NCBI GenBank assembly: GCA_910587655.1
Contig: CAJUND010000001.1
Span: forward strand, 199,708-263,707
Direction: 5' to 3'
Origin: an uncultured Agathobacter sp.
Lineage (GTDB): Bacteria > Bacillota > Clostridia > Lachnospirales > Lachnospiraceae
Length of the DNA: 64,000 nucleotides
Shown here: positions 16,928-24,579 of the stretch, one piece after another
Layout: each line of letters opens with the position of its first letter
How positions within the stretch are numbered: position 1 is the first letter of the stretch
Notes under the pieces: model-generated
Databases searched by the model: none
Told to the model about the DNA's origin: nothing
Seen by the model: only the letters and a program-made list of their open reading frames with translations
Made by a program: the position numbers and the translations under genes

Positions 16928-17872
16928 TTACAATTCAGCCAGCGCGCATTCCAGAAACAGAAGGCTGACAGCCGCCTGGTATTCTGTAAATCCAGCCGCT
17001 TTACGGATTTTTTTCAGATGCTTTTCCGGTTTTTCGAAACATGAAACCATGTAAGTCCATAAATCCTTCATTTTAAACAGAACCGGTTTTTCCCCATCCA
17101 TAATGGCGGCATAGTTTTCAAAAATCTCGTCATGAAAGTCTTTCAGGTTTTCCTTTGTGAAAATATCTGCCGTGCCAGCGTGCTTCAGCTGTAAAATCAG
17201 TGCAGGGTTTTTCAGGATTCCGCGTCCTGCCATAATACAGTCTGTCTGTGGGATATGGCTTAAAAGCCTGTTACAGTCCTGGACAGCCGCAATATCCCCG
17301 TTGTAGCAGAGAGGAATATCCGTAAGAGTGTTCACTGCCGCCAGAAACGCTTCCTGGTGGGGTGCGAATTTATAAAATTCTTTTTGCAGCCGGGGATGAA
17401 TAATCAGTTCCTCAAGCGGATATTTTTTATATATTTCAAGAATATCTGTCCATTCATCCACTGATTCCACGCCGATTCTTGTTTTAATGGAAATTTTAAG
17501 CGGTGATTTATGAAATATTTCATATAAAAAATGGTCAAGCTCATCAGGAACGCTTAAAAAACCCGCGCCGCGTTTTCTTGCCGTGACAGTGCCGGATGGA
17601 CAGCCGAGGTTTAAATTTACCGTTGGATACCCGTATTCTGCAATTTTGTTTGTAATCTGCAGAAATTCATCCGCACGGTTTGTCAGAATCTGCGGAACCA
17701 CATTCAGGTTTTTATTATGTTCGGGAAGAATTTCATTAATTTCCCTCCGGTTCATTTTTCTGCTGGCGATAAACGGGGTAAAATATTTGTCAATACCGCC
17801 AAAATGCTTCTGGTATGCATTTCTGTAGATATAGGTCGTAATTCCTTCCATAGGGGCAAGATAATATTTCAT
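16928..17872 (-). CDS. tRNA-dihydrouridine synthase family protein
   Basis: 314 residues. It starts YYLAPMEGITTYIYRNA (the Dus FMN-binding PMxG motif) and contains LNLGCPSGTVTARKRGAGF with the catalytic Cys, KTRIGVES, and IMAGRGILKNPAL, the usual flavin phosphate site. Dus enzymes reduce uridines in the tRNA D-loop using FMN and NADPH. AAGGAG lies 6 nt before the ATG. It is transcribed away from the divergent nitrogen cluster. Exact U position (DusA/B/C type) is not decidable here. Confidence 0.9.
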   Translation of the reverse strand: MKYYLAPMEGITTYIYRNAYQKHFGGIDKYFTPFIASRKMNRREINEILPEHNKNLNVVPQILTNRADEFLQITNKIAEYGYPTVNLNLGCPSGTVTARKRGAGFLSVPDELDHFLYEIFHKSPLKISIKTRIGVESVDEWTDILEIYKKYPLEELIIHPRLQKEFYKFAPHQEAFLAAVNTLTDIPLCYNGDIAAVQDCNRLLSHIPQTDCIMAGRGILKNPALILQLKHAGTADIFTKENLKDFHDEIFENYAAIMDGEKPVLFKMKDLWTYMVSCFEKPEKHLKKIRKAAGFTEYQAAVSLLFLECALAEL

Positions 17873-17971
17873 GGATTTCTCCTTATGTGATATTTGCTCA
17901 AATCTAAACCGTTACCGGAAAACAAATATTATCATATCGGAAAAGCAGGGGGAAATCAAGTAGAATGGTTT

Positions 17972-18039
17972 TTGTGTTTTATGCACAACAAAGAGTGTTC
18001 AGGGATAACATTTACAGAAACAAGGGAATAAGGTAGTAT
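17972..18039 (+). promoter_or_regulatory. Promoter of unit 1 with upstream palindromic operator
   Basis: Palindrome TTGTGTTTTATGCACAA (17972-17988) is followed 22 nt later by TTTACA (18011-18016), 17 bp, and TAGTAT (18034-18039). The same arrangement with the same spacing recurs before the P-II genes (22053-22120). A site about 66 bp upstream of the predicted start is typical of an activator. The PucR-type protein encoded at 20821 is the natural candidate. Confidence 0.7.
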
Positions 18040-18058
18040 TTCTACCATAAGACAAGGC

Positions 18059-18097
18059 AAAGGTGCTTAAATGATTTAATCATTCAGGCGCCTTTTT
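18059..18097 (+). terminator. Leader terminator/attenuator before unit 1
   Basis: The stem AAGGTGCTTAAATGATT pairs, with three G-U pairs, with AATCATTCAGGCGCCTT and is followed by a T run. It lies about 15 nt after the predicted transcription start and upstream of all unit 1 genes. The neighbouring upstream gene is on the other strand, so this cannot be its terminator. It probably attenuates unit 1. Confidence 0.65.
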
Positions 18098-18116
18098 GTA
18101 TGAAAGGAGTTTTGGG

Positions 18117-18182
18117 ATGAAGATGAAAAAGAAAAGATGGTTCGCCAGTGCGTGCAATAGCTGTAGAATTGTAGAAAAATAA
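18117..18182 (+). CDS. Possible 21-residue leader peptide
   Basis: An ATG at 18117 has AAAGGAG 7 nt upstream and opens a 21-codon frame (MKMKKKRWFASACNSCRIVEK) between the leader terminator and the first real gene. It is very basic at the start and has a CNSC motif. It could be a translated leader that couples to expression of the flavoprotein gene, or chance. No homologue is known to me. Confidence 0.3.
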   Translation: MKMKKKRWFASACNSCRIVEK

Positions 18183-18225
18183 GAATTAGGTTGCGGTGGG
18201 AGACTGGCGGAAAGGAAATGTTGTC

Positions 18226-18696
18226 ATGGTATATAAAGAAATGAGAAAAAAAGAAAGACAAATTGATAAAGAAGAAATTGAAGGTATTTTAAAAAATGCT
18301 GAATATGGCATACTGGCAACGGTCAGTGAAGATAATACCCCGTATGCGGTGCCTCTTAGTTTTGTATACGATGATGGCAGAATTTATTTTCACTGTGCAA
18401 AGGATACAGGACATAAATTAAAAAATATAGAGAATGAAAATCAGGTATGTTTTACTGTTGTAGGAAAGACAGAAGTATTAGCTTCTAAGTTTTCTGCAAA
18501 ATACGAAAGTGTGGTAATTTTTGGAAGGGCAAAAGAAGCGGGAAGGAAAAAAGAAAACATACTGAAAAAACTCCTTGAAAAATATTGCCGGCAATATTTG
18601 GATAAAGGAGTACTTTACCTGGAAAGAGCAGCAGTCAGGACAGCGGTTTATGAAATTGAAATACAGCATATAACCGGAAAAGCAAGAAAAAATTAG
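18226..18696 (+). CDS. Pyridoxamine 5'-phosphate oxidase-like (NimA-type) flavoprotein
   Basis: 156 residues of the split-barrel FMN-binding PNPOx family. GILATVSEDNTPYAVPLSFVYDDGRIYFHCA with GHKL is the typical N-terminal half of Nim/YvbF-like proteins. The start at 18226 has AAAGGA upstream; a GTG at 18196 is less likely. It is the first gene of the unit and sits 12 nt before the ureohydrolase gene, so the two should be co-expressed. Members bind FMN, F420 or haem and often act as nitro-reductases or redox scavengers. A role for the imported compound is possible but not shown. Confidence 0.82.
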   Translation: MVYKEMRKKERQIDKEEIEGILKNAEYGILATVSEDNTPYAVPLSFVYDDGRIYFHCAKDTGHKLKNIENENQVCFTVVGKTEVLASKFSAKYESVVIFGRAKEAGRKKENILKKLLEKYCRQYLDKGVLYLERAAVRTAVYEIEIQHITGKARKN

Positions 18697-18708
18697 GAGG
18701 AGTTAATT

Positions 18709-19608
18709 ATGGAATACGAAGTACAGAAACACCTGCATTATGCAGGAATACCGAGTTTTAATCTGTATCCTGTGACAAGGGAACTGAAAGATGTGGATAT
18801 TGCGATTATGGGAGTGCCGTTTGACAGCGGAGTAACGAACAGGCCGGGAGCAAGACTTGGACCACGGGCAATCCGCAATATGAGTCAGCTCACCAGCTGC
18901 TTTGCATATCCATGGGATGATAAGCTTGGCGGGAAAGCCAGAATTATTGACTATGGCGATGTGGGATATTATGTGGGTGCTGATACCACAAAGGTTATGC
19001 TGGAAGAGACACATAGACATGCAAAAAAGATTCTGGATGCAGGATGTAAGCTTCTGACACTTGGCGGAGACCATACCATTCCGTATGGAATGGTGAGGGC
19101 AGCGAGTGAGAAGTTTGGAAAGCTGGCGCTTTTACATTTCGATTCCCATCAGGATAGTACACCGACAGTGGACGGGAATGTATCACATGCTAATTTTGCC
19201 TATGATTTGCAGGCGGAAGGCTGTATTGATCCTTCCCATTCCGCGCAGGTATTTATCCGTACAGAGATGACGGAATGCGGTTATCATATTTTTTATGCGC
19301 AGGAAGCAGTATTTATGGATATGGAAGAACTTGCTGAAAAGATTAAGGCGGTAATTGGAGATATGCCGGTATACCTTACATTTGATATTGACAGTCTGGA
19401 TCCGGCTTATGCTCCGGGAACCGGAACACCGGTTACAGGCGGACCGTCTTCCGCGCAGGTTCGCAAACTTTTATATTCGTTAAAAGGGTTGAATGTGGTA
19501 GCGGCAGATCTGGTAGAAGTGCTTCCGGCATATGACCACAGTGAAATTACAGCACTTGCAGCCGCAACCATTGCACAGGATTTAATGTACCTTATGTACA
19601 GTAAATAA
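18709..19608 (+). CDS. Agmatinase-family ureohydrolase (guanidino compound hydrolase)
   Basis: 299 residues, normal length for the arginase/agmatinase superfamily. All metal-ligand motifs are present: GGDHT, HFDSHQD (the DxHxD motif) and FDIDSLDPAYAPGTGTP. These enzymes hydrolyse a guanidinium group to urea plus an amine using a binuclear Mn centre, or Ni in guanidine hydrolases. AGGAGG precedes the ATG. The same cluster encodes urease, an ABC transporter, a class III aminotransferase and an aldehyde dehydrogenase, which would take both products further. Agmatine, 4-guanidinobutyrate, 3-guanidinopropionate, taurocyamine or guanidine are all possible substrates, and sequence alone does not choose. 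The label speB would overstate the case. Confidence 0.9.
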   Translation: MEYEVQKHLHYAGIPSFNLYPVTRELKDVDIAIMGVPFDSGVTNRPGARLGPRAIRNMSQLTSCFAYPWDDKLGGKARIIDYGDVGYYVGADTTKVMLEETHRHAKKILDAGCKLLTLGGDHTIPYGMVRAASEKFGKLALLHFDSHQDSTPTVDGNVSHANFAYDLQAEGCIDPSHSAQVFIRTEMTECGYHIFYAQEAVFMDMEELAEKIKAVIGDMPVYLTFDIDSLDPAYAPGTGTPVTGGPSSAQVRKLLYSLKGLNVVAADLVEVLPAYDHSEITALAAATIAQDLMYLMYSK

Positions 19609-19642
19609 AAGTAAACCAGTTAAATAAAAGGAGGAACTAACG

Positions 19643-20665
19643 ATGAAAAAGAAAATTTATGCTTTAATGATGGTACTGGCAATGACGGTTTCCATGTATG
19701 CCTGCGGCGACAGCGGAAACAACGGGGGCAGCGGAGGGAACAGTGAAGTATCAGAAGAGAAAACAGAGGTAACACTTGGAACAACCTCATGGCCTACCAA
19801 TATGTTTTTCTATCTGGCAAAGGAAAAAGGGATTTTTGAGAAAAATGGTGTGGAAGTTGCAATTCAGGACTTTGCTTCCACTACGGAAAGCACGAATGCA
19901 TTTATAGGCGGAAAACTTGATTTTTGCACGTTTGCATCTTCTGAAACGATTTCCCCGTTTATACAGGGAGGCGATTTTTCCATTGTGCTTGAAACAGATA
20001 AGTCAAATGGATGTGAAGGACTGGTGGCAACCTCTGATATTAAAAACATTGGGGATTTAAAAGGAAAGACAGTAGCAACACAGTTATATAGTGTGGACCA
20101 TATGTTTTTGCTCACGTTGCTAGATGAAAACGGCATGACAGAAAAAGACATTAATATTGTGGATATGTCCATTCAGGAGTCCGGAAATGCGTTTATTGCA
20201 GGACAGTGTGATGCAGCATGTATCTGGGATCCGTATTTTTCCCAGGCAAAAGATGCAGGCGGGACAGAATTATTTTCTTCTGCCGATGATCCGGATTTGA
20301 TTACAGACGTATTAGGAGCTTCAAAATCTGTCTGTAAAGACAATCCCAAAGCCGTAACGGCAGTAATAAAAAGCTTTTTTGAAGCAGTGGATTACTGGAA
20401 AGAAAATCCGGATGAGGCAAATGAAATTATGGGAAAACAGCTTGGTGTAACGGCGGATGAATTTGCGGCGCAGATGGCTGGCCTGCTGATTCCTTCCAAA
20501 GAAGATGTAGTAACAGCATTTACGGAAGCAGAGGATTATACATACTGGGGATATACACAGAATACAGTCCGTAATTTTATGTACGAATTAGGCGTCCTGG
20601 ACAGCAAGGATGCGGATTGTGGGGATATGATTGATGCAGGTTTCGTACAAGGGCTTGTGAAATAA
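19643..20665 (+). CDS. SsuA/TauA/NMT1-type ABC transporter substrate-binding lipoprotein
   Basis: 340 residues. Signal peptide with lipobox SMYAC, then a Gly/Ser-rich linker. The mature protein starts TEVTLGTTSWPTNMFFYLAKEKGIFEKNGVEV, the classic opening of nitrate/sulfonate/taurine-type binding proteins, with GDLKGKTVATQ further in. The matching permease and ATPase are not adjacent but are in unit 2 at 22940-24579. Following a strong AAAGGAGG site it ends unit 1, immediately before a 15-bp terminator. Ligand is inferred to be a guanidino compound from context; family members bind nitrate, sulfonates, pyrimidines and others. Confidence 0.9.
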   Translation: MKKKIYALMMVLAMTVSMYACGDSGNNGGSGGNSEVSEEKTEVTLGTTSWPTNMFFYLAKEKGIFEKNGVEVAIQDFASTTESTNAFIGGKLDFCTFASSETISPFIQGGDFSIVLETDKSNGCEGLVATSDIKNIGDLKGKTVATQLYSVDHMFLLTLLDENGMTEKDINIVDMSIQESGNAFIAGQCDAACIWDPYFSQAKDAGGTELFSSADDPDLITDVLGASKSVCKDNPKAVTAVIKSFFEAVDYWKENPDEANEIMGKQLGVTADEFAAQMAGLLIPSKEDVVTAFTEAEDYTYWGYTQNTVRNFMYELGVLDSKDADCGDMIDAGFVQGLVK

Positions 20666-20673
20666 AAGAAAGA

Positions 20674-20720
20674 AGCATTTGAAGACCAGAATAAAAAAAT
20701 ATGGTCTTCAAATGCTTTTG
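20674..20720 (+). terminator. Intrinsic terminator of unit 1
   Basis: A 15-bp perfect stem, AGCATTTGAAGACCA (20674-20688) with TGGTCTTCAAATGCT (20702-20716), is followed by TTTTG. It lies 8 nt after the binding-protein stop. Confidence 0.85.
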
Positions 20721-20743
20721 TGTCTGGGAATTTCTGGATAATC

Positions 20744-20773
20744 TTGACGGGCTTTCTGCTTTCAGATTATAAT
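20744..20773 (+). promoter_or_regulatory. Predicted promoter of the PucR-type regulator gene
   Basis: TTGACG (20744-20749), an 18-bp spacer and TATAAT (20768-20773) lie 48 nt before the chosen start at 20821. No TTGTGy palindrome is present here, so the regulator appears to be expressed independently of its two flanking units. Confidence 0.65.
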
Positions 20774-20820
20774 GCAGGTAAATATGAATGATGTTTTTTG
20801 TTATACGGAAGAAGGATTTT

Positions 20821-22047
20821 ATGAATTGCGAAGATTTAATGAATATGAAACCAATTCGTGATGGTATGAAGCTGGTCGCAGGAGAGAAAGGAATCAGCCG
20901 TAATATCCGCTGGATTTATTTTGCGGACTGTGTCCAGTGCTTAAAGGAGGATTTCAATCTGACCCAGTTAATACACGGGGAAGAACTGGTAATCGTAACC
21001 AATGAAAGCCTGACAGGCGATGATGACCGGATTATTGATATGATTCGTGTAATGTTTTCTAAAAATATTGCCGGATTTGCAATTAATGAAGGCCAGATTT
21101 CGCAGCGGGTAATTGATTACTGTAATGAAATTGAACTGCCTTTGTATGAACTGTCCGTTGAACTGCACCTGGTTGACCTGTCACAAATTATTTGTAAAGC
21201 ATTGGTAGAAGAAGAAACTAACATGTCTTCCAGGGAACGGATTTTTTCCTCTATTCTTCATTCTGAAAATCTGAATCCAGAGGAAATATTGGAGCAGGCA
21301 AATTATTTTAAAGTTAATCTGTCAGGAAAGCACCGTATTGTAGTCCTCCAAATGAATGGACATGGTGGGAGTTCAAATGAGGGGAAAGCAGCCGATGAAG
21401 GATATATGGCAGAAATGTGCGAAAACATAAAAAAGAATGTGGAAGCGGAATTCCGTTCCTACGGGGTAAGGCATCTGATGCTTTTATCGCAGATGAATGC
21501 GCTGGTAATCCTGCTTCCTTCCGATTTGTTCAGCCGCGATCTTTTAATTGCAATTCTCATGAAAATTATGGAAAAGGGTGGGCAAAGATATCATATTTTC
21601 ATGAAAGGAGGAGTTGGAACTGCTTATGAATATATTACAGATTTCAGGAAAAGTTACCAGGAAGCAAAAAATGCACTGGCGATTTCCCGGATAGCCGGCA
21701 ATGAGCGAAATGTATATTTTTATGAGAACCTGGGCATTTATTCTCTGATTGCCCAGATTTCCAATGGGAAATTTCTGGATGATTATATTGAAAGCAGGAT
21801 TGGCAGGCTGGTTAAGGCAGACCAGATGCAGGAGGGCGAATTATGCAGGACACTGGAAACTTATCTGGAAAATAACTGCAATGCAAATGCAGCCGCTGAA
21901 GCGCTTTTTATTCACAGAAATACGATGCGTTACCGCATGGACAAGATTAAACATATCCTTGGGGAGAATCTGGATGATATGTCTGTATTTTTAGAGCTGA
22001 AGCTTGCATTTGCAATAAAAAGATACCGGGATAACAGAGAGAGCTGA
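20821..22047 (+). CDS. PucR/CdaR-family transcriptional regulator
   Basis: 408 residues from the ATG at 20821, which has AAGAAGGA upstream. ATGs at 20788 and 20791 lie only about 15 nt after the -10 box. The N-terminal PucR domain opens LMNMKPIRDGMKLVAGEKGISRNIRW. A GGDEF-like middle region follows (RYHIFMKGGVGTAYE ... SYQEAKNALAISR), then a C-terminal HTH_30 (AAEALFIHRNTMRYRMDKIKHIL). PucR-type proteins activate purine or nitrogen catabolism in Bacillus. It sits between the two units of the cluster, both of which have the same promoter-proximal palindrome, so it is the likely activator. Effector unknown. Confidence 0.9.
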   Translation: MNCEDLMNMKPIRDGMKLVAGEKGISRNIRWIYFADCVQCLKEDFNLTQLIHGEELVIVTNESLTGDDDRIIDMIRVMFSKNIAGFAINEGQISQRVIDYCNEIELPLYELSVELHLVDLSQIICKALVEEETNMSSRERIFSSILHSENLNPEEILEQANYFKVNLSGKHRIVVLQMNGHGGSSNEGKAADEGYMAEMCENIKKNVEAEFRSYGVRHLMLLSQMNALVILLPSDLFSRDLLIAILMKIMEKGGQRYHIFMKGGVGTAYEYITDFRKSYQEAKNALAISRIAGNERNVYFYENLGIYSLIAQISNGKFLDDYIESRIGRLVKADQMQEGELCRTLETYLENNCNANAAAEALFIHRNTMRYRMDKIKHILGENLDDMSVFLELKLAFAIKRYRDNRES

Positions 22048-22052
22048 CATGT

Positions 22053-22120
22053 TTGTGCATTAAGCACAATTATGATTATAAGATGGTGCCATTGAATCGG
22101 TAAAACAAATTCAATATAAT
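22053..22120 (+). promoter_or_regulatory. Promoter of unit 2 with upstream palindromic operator
   Basis: Perfect palindrome TTGTGC-ATTAA-GCACAA (22053-22069), 22-nt gap, TTGAAT (22092-22097), 17 bp and TATAAT (22115-22120). The operator centre is 54 bp before the -10, exactly as at 17972-18039. It should drive the P-II to urease unit. Confidence 0.75.
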
Positions 22121-22149
22121 AAGTGTGTAAAGTAAAAAATGCATTGACG

Positions 22150-22182
22150 AAGGCGTCAGAACGGTTGTTCTGGCGTTTTTTT
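22150..22182 (+). terminator. Leader terminator/attenuator before unit 2, with alternative hairpin
   Basis: CGTCAGAAC (22154-22162), loop GGTT, GTTCTGGCG (22167-22175) and seven T form an intrinsic terminator about 25 nt after the predicted start. Its left arm can pair instead with TGACG at 22145-22149 (TGACG-AAGG-CGTCA), which would break the terminator. The arrangement fits attenuation of the urease unit. Confidence 0.7.
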
Positions 22183-22208
22183 GTTTCACAGGGAAAGGAA
22201 GAAAAGAT

Positions 22209-22535
22209 ATGAAAATGATTAAAGTGATTGTAAGACCGGAAAAATGTGATGAAGTATTAAACGGCTTATGCGAGGCGGGATACCGGGCCGTAACCAGATT
22301 TGGAATTCTTGGCAGGGGAAAGCAGAGAGGCCTGAAAGTGGATGACGTTTACTATGATGAAATCCCGAAAGAGATGCTGATGTTAGTCGTGGAAGACCAG
22401 GATGTGGATAAGGCGGCAGATATTATCCTGAAAACATCCAGAACAAGTGATGAAGGAGCCTTCGGTGACGGGAAAATATTTATTCTTCCGGTAGAAACGG
22501 CTATCACCATAAGCTCAGGAAAAAATGAATTATAG
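22209..22535 (+). CDS. P-II family signalling protein, NifI1-like
   Basis: 108 residues with the GlnB/P-II fold: KMIKVIVRPEKCDEVLNGL at the start and the C-terminal GDGKIFILPVETAITI that forms the nucleotide-binding B/C loops. The T-loop region (GRGKQRGLKVDDVYYDEIPKE) is short and closer to NifI1 of nif operons than to GlnB/GlnK. P-II trimers bind ATP/ADP and 2-oxoglutarate and regulate a partner through the T-loop. No nif gene is present. It is immediately before a second P-II and the ABC permease, so the transporter or urease pathway is the likely target. Confidence 0.88.
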   Translation: MKMIKVIVRPEKCDEVLNGLCEAGYRAVTRFGILGRGKQRGLKVDDVYYDEIPKEMLMLVVEDQDVDKAADIILKTSRTSDEGAFGDGKIFILPVETAITISSGKNEL

Positions 22536-22546
22536 GAGGCTGTCTG

Positions 22547-22909
22547 ATGAAACAGATTATAATAATTTTAAGACCGGGCTGTTATTTTAAGACAAAACAG
22601 CTATTAAGTGAAAACCGCTTTTTTGCAATGAGCACCAAGGAAGTACTGGGAAGGGGAAAAGCAACTGTGAATTTTAAGGCAGGTGAAGGCTCCGGTATGA
22701 GCATTGCAGAGCAGGTATATGAAAATGCACTGGTAGCGAAAAAGATGATTGAGATGACCGTGGTGGATGAAGCGGTACAGACCGTAATTGATCTTGTTCT
22801 TTCTGTAAACAGCCATGGGGCAGAAGGCGATGGAAAGATTTTTGTGCTTCCGGTAGAGGAAAGCATTCGTATTCATACGGGAGAAAAAGGAGAAGATGCC
22901 TTAATCTAG
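22547..22909 (+). CDS. P-II family signalling protein, NifI2-like
   Basis: 120 residues, also P-II: MKQIIIILRPGCYFKTKQLL start, GRGKATVNF and GDGKIFVLPVEESIRIHTGE. The T-loop is longer and different from its neighbour's (GSGMSIAEQVYENALVAKK), as NifI2 differs from NifI1. AGGAGG precedes the ATG 11 nt after the first P-II. NifI1 and NifI2 are known to form a hetero-oligomer that inhibits nitrogenase when fixed nitrogen is present. By analogy this pair may gate uptake or hydrolysis of a nitrogen compound. Confidence 0.87.
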   Translation: MKQIIIILRPGCYFKTKQLLSENRFFAMSTKEVLGRGKATVNFKAGEGSGMSIAEQVYENALVAKKMIEMTVVDEAVQTVIDLVLSVNSHGAEGDGKIFVLPVEESIRIHTGEKGEDALI

Positions 22910-22939
22910 GCATATATAACCTTAAGAAAGGCGAGAAAA

Positions 22940-23731
22940 ATGAAAAAGAACAGAGGAGATTTCCGGTTAAGAAAAGAAATCACACAAAAACGCTATGTCT
23001 TGTCTGCGGTAATTACATTTGCTGTGATTTTTGCAGTGTGGACGGTGCTTTGTGCCAGTGGAAGCGTAAAAGAATTATTTCTGCCGTCTCCCGCGAAAGT
23101 GGTAAATGATATTGTATCGTGTGCAAAAGACGGTTCCCTTTGGATAAACATGGGATATAGTATTTTCCGCATTACGATGGGATTTATCATATCAACGGCA
23201 ATAGGTGTGCCGCTTGGAATTCTGGCAGGAAGTTTTCGGCCCGTGGAGGCAGTGATTGCACCAATCTGCGAATTTATCCGTTACATGCCGGTTCCGGCGT
23301 TTGTACCGCTTGTTATGGTGTGGTGTGGAATTGGGGAAGGAGCCAAGATTACCATTGTATTTTTAGGGTGCTTCTTTCAGATGGTGCTGATGATTGCAGA
23401 TGATGCCAGAAGCGTACCGGATGACCTGCTGTCATCCAGTTATACGCTTGGAACGAACAGATGGACCACAATTACCAAGGTACTGATACCTGCAATGGCG
23501 CCAAAAATGATGCTGACGTTAAGAATGATGATTGGCTGGGGCTGGACCTATCTGACAGTGGCGGAGCTGGTTGCCTCCAGTTCCGGTCTGGGCTATTCCA
23601 TTTTGAAAGCACAGAGATTCTTACATACAGAAAGTATATTTTCAGGCATTCTTGTAATCGGGGCACTGGGTCTGATTACAGACCGGTTATTCGCAGTTGC
23701 GATCAGGAAGATGTTTCCGTGGGCAGAATAG
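22940..23731 (+). CDS. SsuC/TauC-type ABC transporter permease
   Basis: 263 residues with six predicted membrane segments and the BPD_transp_1 EAA motif region (DDLLSSSYTLGTNRWTTITKVLIPAMAPKMM). The pattern GVPLGILAGSFRPVEAVIAPICEFIRYMPVPAFVPL is typical of nitrate/sulfonate/taurine permeases. It is followed 11 nt later by the ATPase. The substrate-binding protein is the last gene of unit 1. The two share the same predicted promoter architecture, so both halves should be made together. Confidence 0.92.
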   Translation: MKKNRGDFRLRKEITQKRYVLSAVITFAVIFAVWTVLCASGSVKELFLPSPAKVVNDIVSCAKDGSLWINMGYSIFRITMGFIISTAIGVPLGILAGSFRPVEAVIAPICEFIRYMPVPAFVPLVMVWCGIGEGAKITIVFLGCFFQMVLMIADDARSVPDDLLSSSYTLGTNRWTTITKVLIPAMAPKMMLTLRMMIGWGWTYLTVAELVASSSGLGYSILKAQRFLHTESIFSGILVIGALGLITDRLFAVAIRKMFPWAE

Positions 23732-23742
23732 GAGGAAGTAAA

Positions 23743-24579
23743 ATGGCAGGAAAGAAAATAAAAAAAGAATCAACCGGTTCTCCGCTTACTGCCCATGTGG
23801 CAAGCAGTAAGATACTTGCGGAACATATTGACAAGGTATATGTTTCCGGGAAAAAATCGACAAAGGCGATTGAGGATGCATCAATAGATATTCAGGATAA
23901 TGATTTTGTATGTATCGTGGGACCTTCAGGATGCGGAAAATCCACCCTGCTTCGTATGCTGGCCGGGCTGGATTTTCCGACAGACGGGGAAATCATTGTA
24001 AATGACAGAAAAGTAACCGGACCAGGACCGGACAGGGGAATGGTATTTCAGACATATACCTTATTTCCATGGATGACGGTGGAGGAAAATATCAAATTCG
24101 GACTGAAGCTGAAGAAAATGCCAAAAGACGAGCAGCAGAAAATTGCGGACCGCTATCTGGATATCATAGGACTGAAAAAGTTTGCAGGGGCATATCCCAA
24201 AGAACTGTCAGGCGGAATGAAGCAGAGGGTGGCAATTGCAAGGGCGCTTGCAAACCAGCCTGAAGTATTACTGATGGATGAACCTTTTGGGGCGCTGGAT
24301 CCGCATACAAAATCCATGATGCAGCTTCTGATGAGGGAGATTTGGGAAACAGAACATCCCACTGTGGTATTCATTACCCATGATATAGATGAAGCGGTAT
24401 TTCTTGCAAATAAAATATATGTTATGTCAGCAAGACCTGGAAGGATCATCAAAGAAGTAAACGTATACCTTTCCCACAAAAGGAATCTGGACTTAAAGGA
24501 TGCAGCGGAGTTTATCAAAATAAGAAAAGGAATCAATGATTTGCTGTATTCCGCTAATACAAATACAGAGGAAGAATAA
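23743..24579 (+). CDS. SsuB/TauB-type ABC transporter ATPase
   Basis: 278 residues from the ATG at 23743 (GGAGGAAG upstream). Walker A GPSGCGKSTL, Q-loop FQTYTLFPW, signature LSGGMKQR and Walker B LLMDEPFGALD followed by HDIDEA make a standard nucleotide-binding domain. The LFPWMTVEEN motif is typical of the NitT/TauT family. The 23 residues before the core are an extra N-terminal extension. It stops directly against the amidase gene, with no intergenic base. Confidence 0.93.
   Translation: MAGKKIKKESTGSPLTAHVASSKILAEHIDKVYVSGKKSTKAIEDASIDIQDNDFVCIVGPSGCGKSTLLRMLAGLDFPTDGEIIVNDRKVTGPGPDRGMVFQTYTLFPWMTVEENIKFGLKLKKMPKDEQQKIADRYLDIIGLKKFAGAYPKELSGGMKQRVAIARALANQPEVLLMDEPFGALDPHTKSMMQLLMREIWETEHPTVVFITHDIDEAVFLANKIYVMSARPGRIIKEVNVYLSHKRNLDLKDAAEFIKIRKGINDLLYSANTNTEEE

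Noticed and set aside
16842..17054. A 70-codon + strand ORF with AAAGGAG upstream
   Set aside because: Most of it is antisense to the well-supported dus gene, and it contains the 12-bp terminator-like hairpin. The product has no recognisable domain.
18709..19608. Naming the ureohydrolase speB (agmatinase)
   Set aside because: Metal motifs are shared across agmatinases, guanidinobutyrases and guanidine hydrolases, and no arginine decarboxylase is nearby to support agmatine as substrate.
22053..22069. A GlnR/TnrA or NtcA nitrogen-regulator site
   Set aside because: TGTNA-N7-TNACA and GTA-N8-TAC consensus patterns do not fit; the palindrome is TTGTGC-N5-GCACAA.
22127..22208. A guanidine riboswitch in front of the P-II/urease unit
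   Set aside because: I could not find the ykkC core or two ACGR-loop hairpins. The short leader only supports a terminator with an alternative stem.
22209..22909. Part of a nitrogenase cluster
   Set aside because: No nifH, D, K or other nif gene lies in the window; only the P-II pair resembles NifI.
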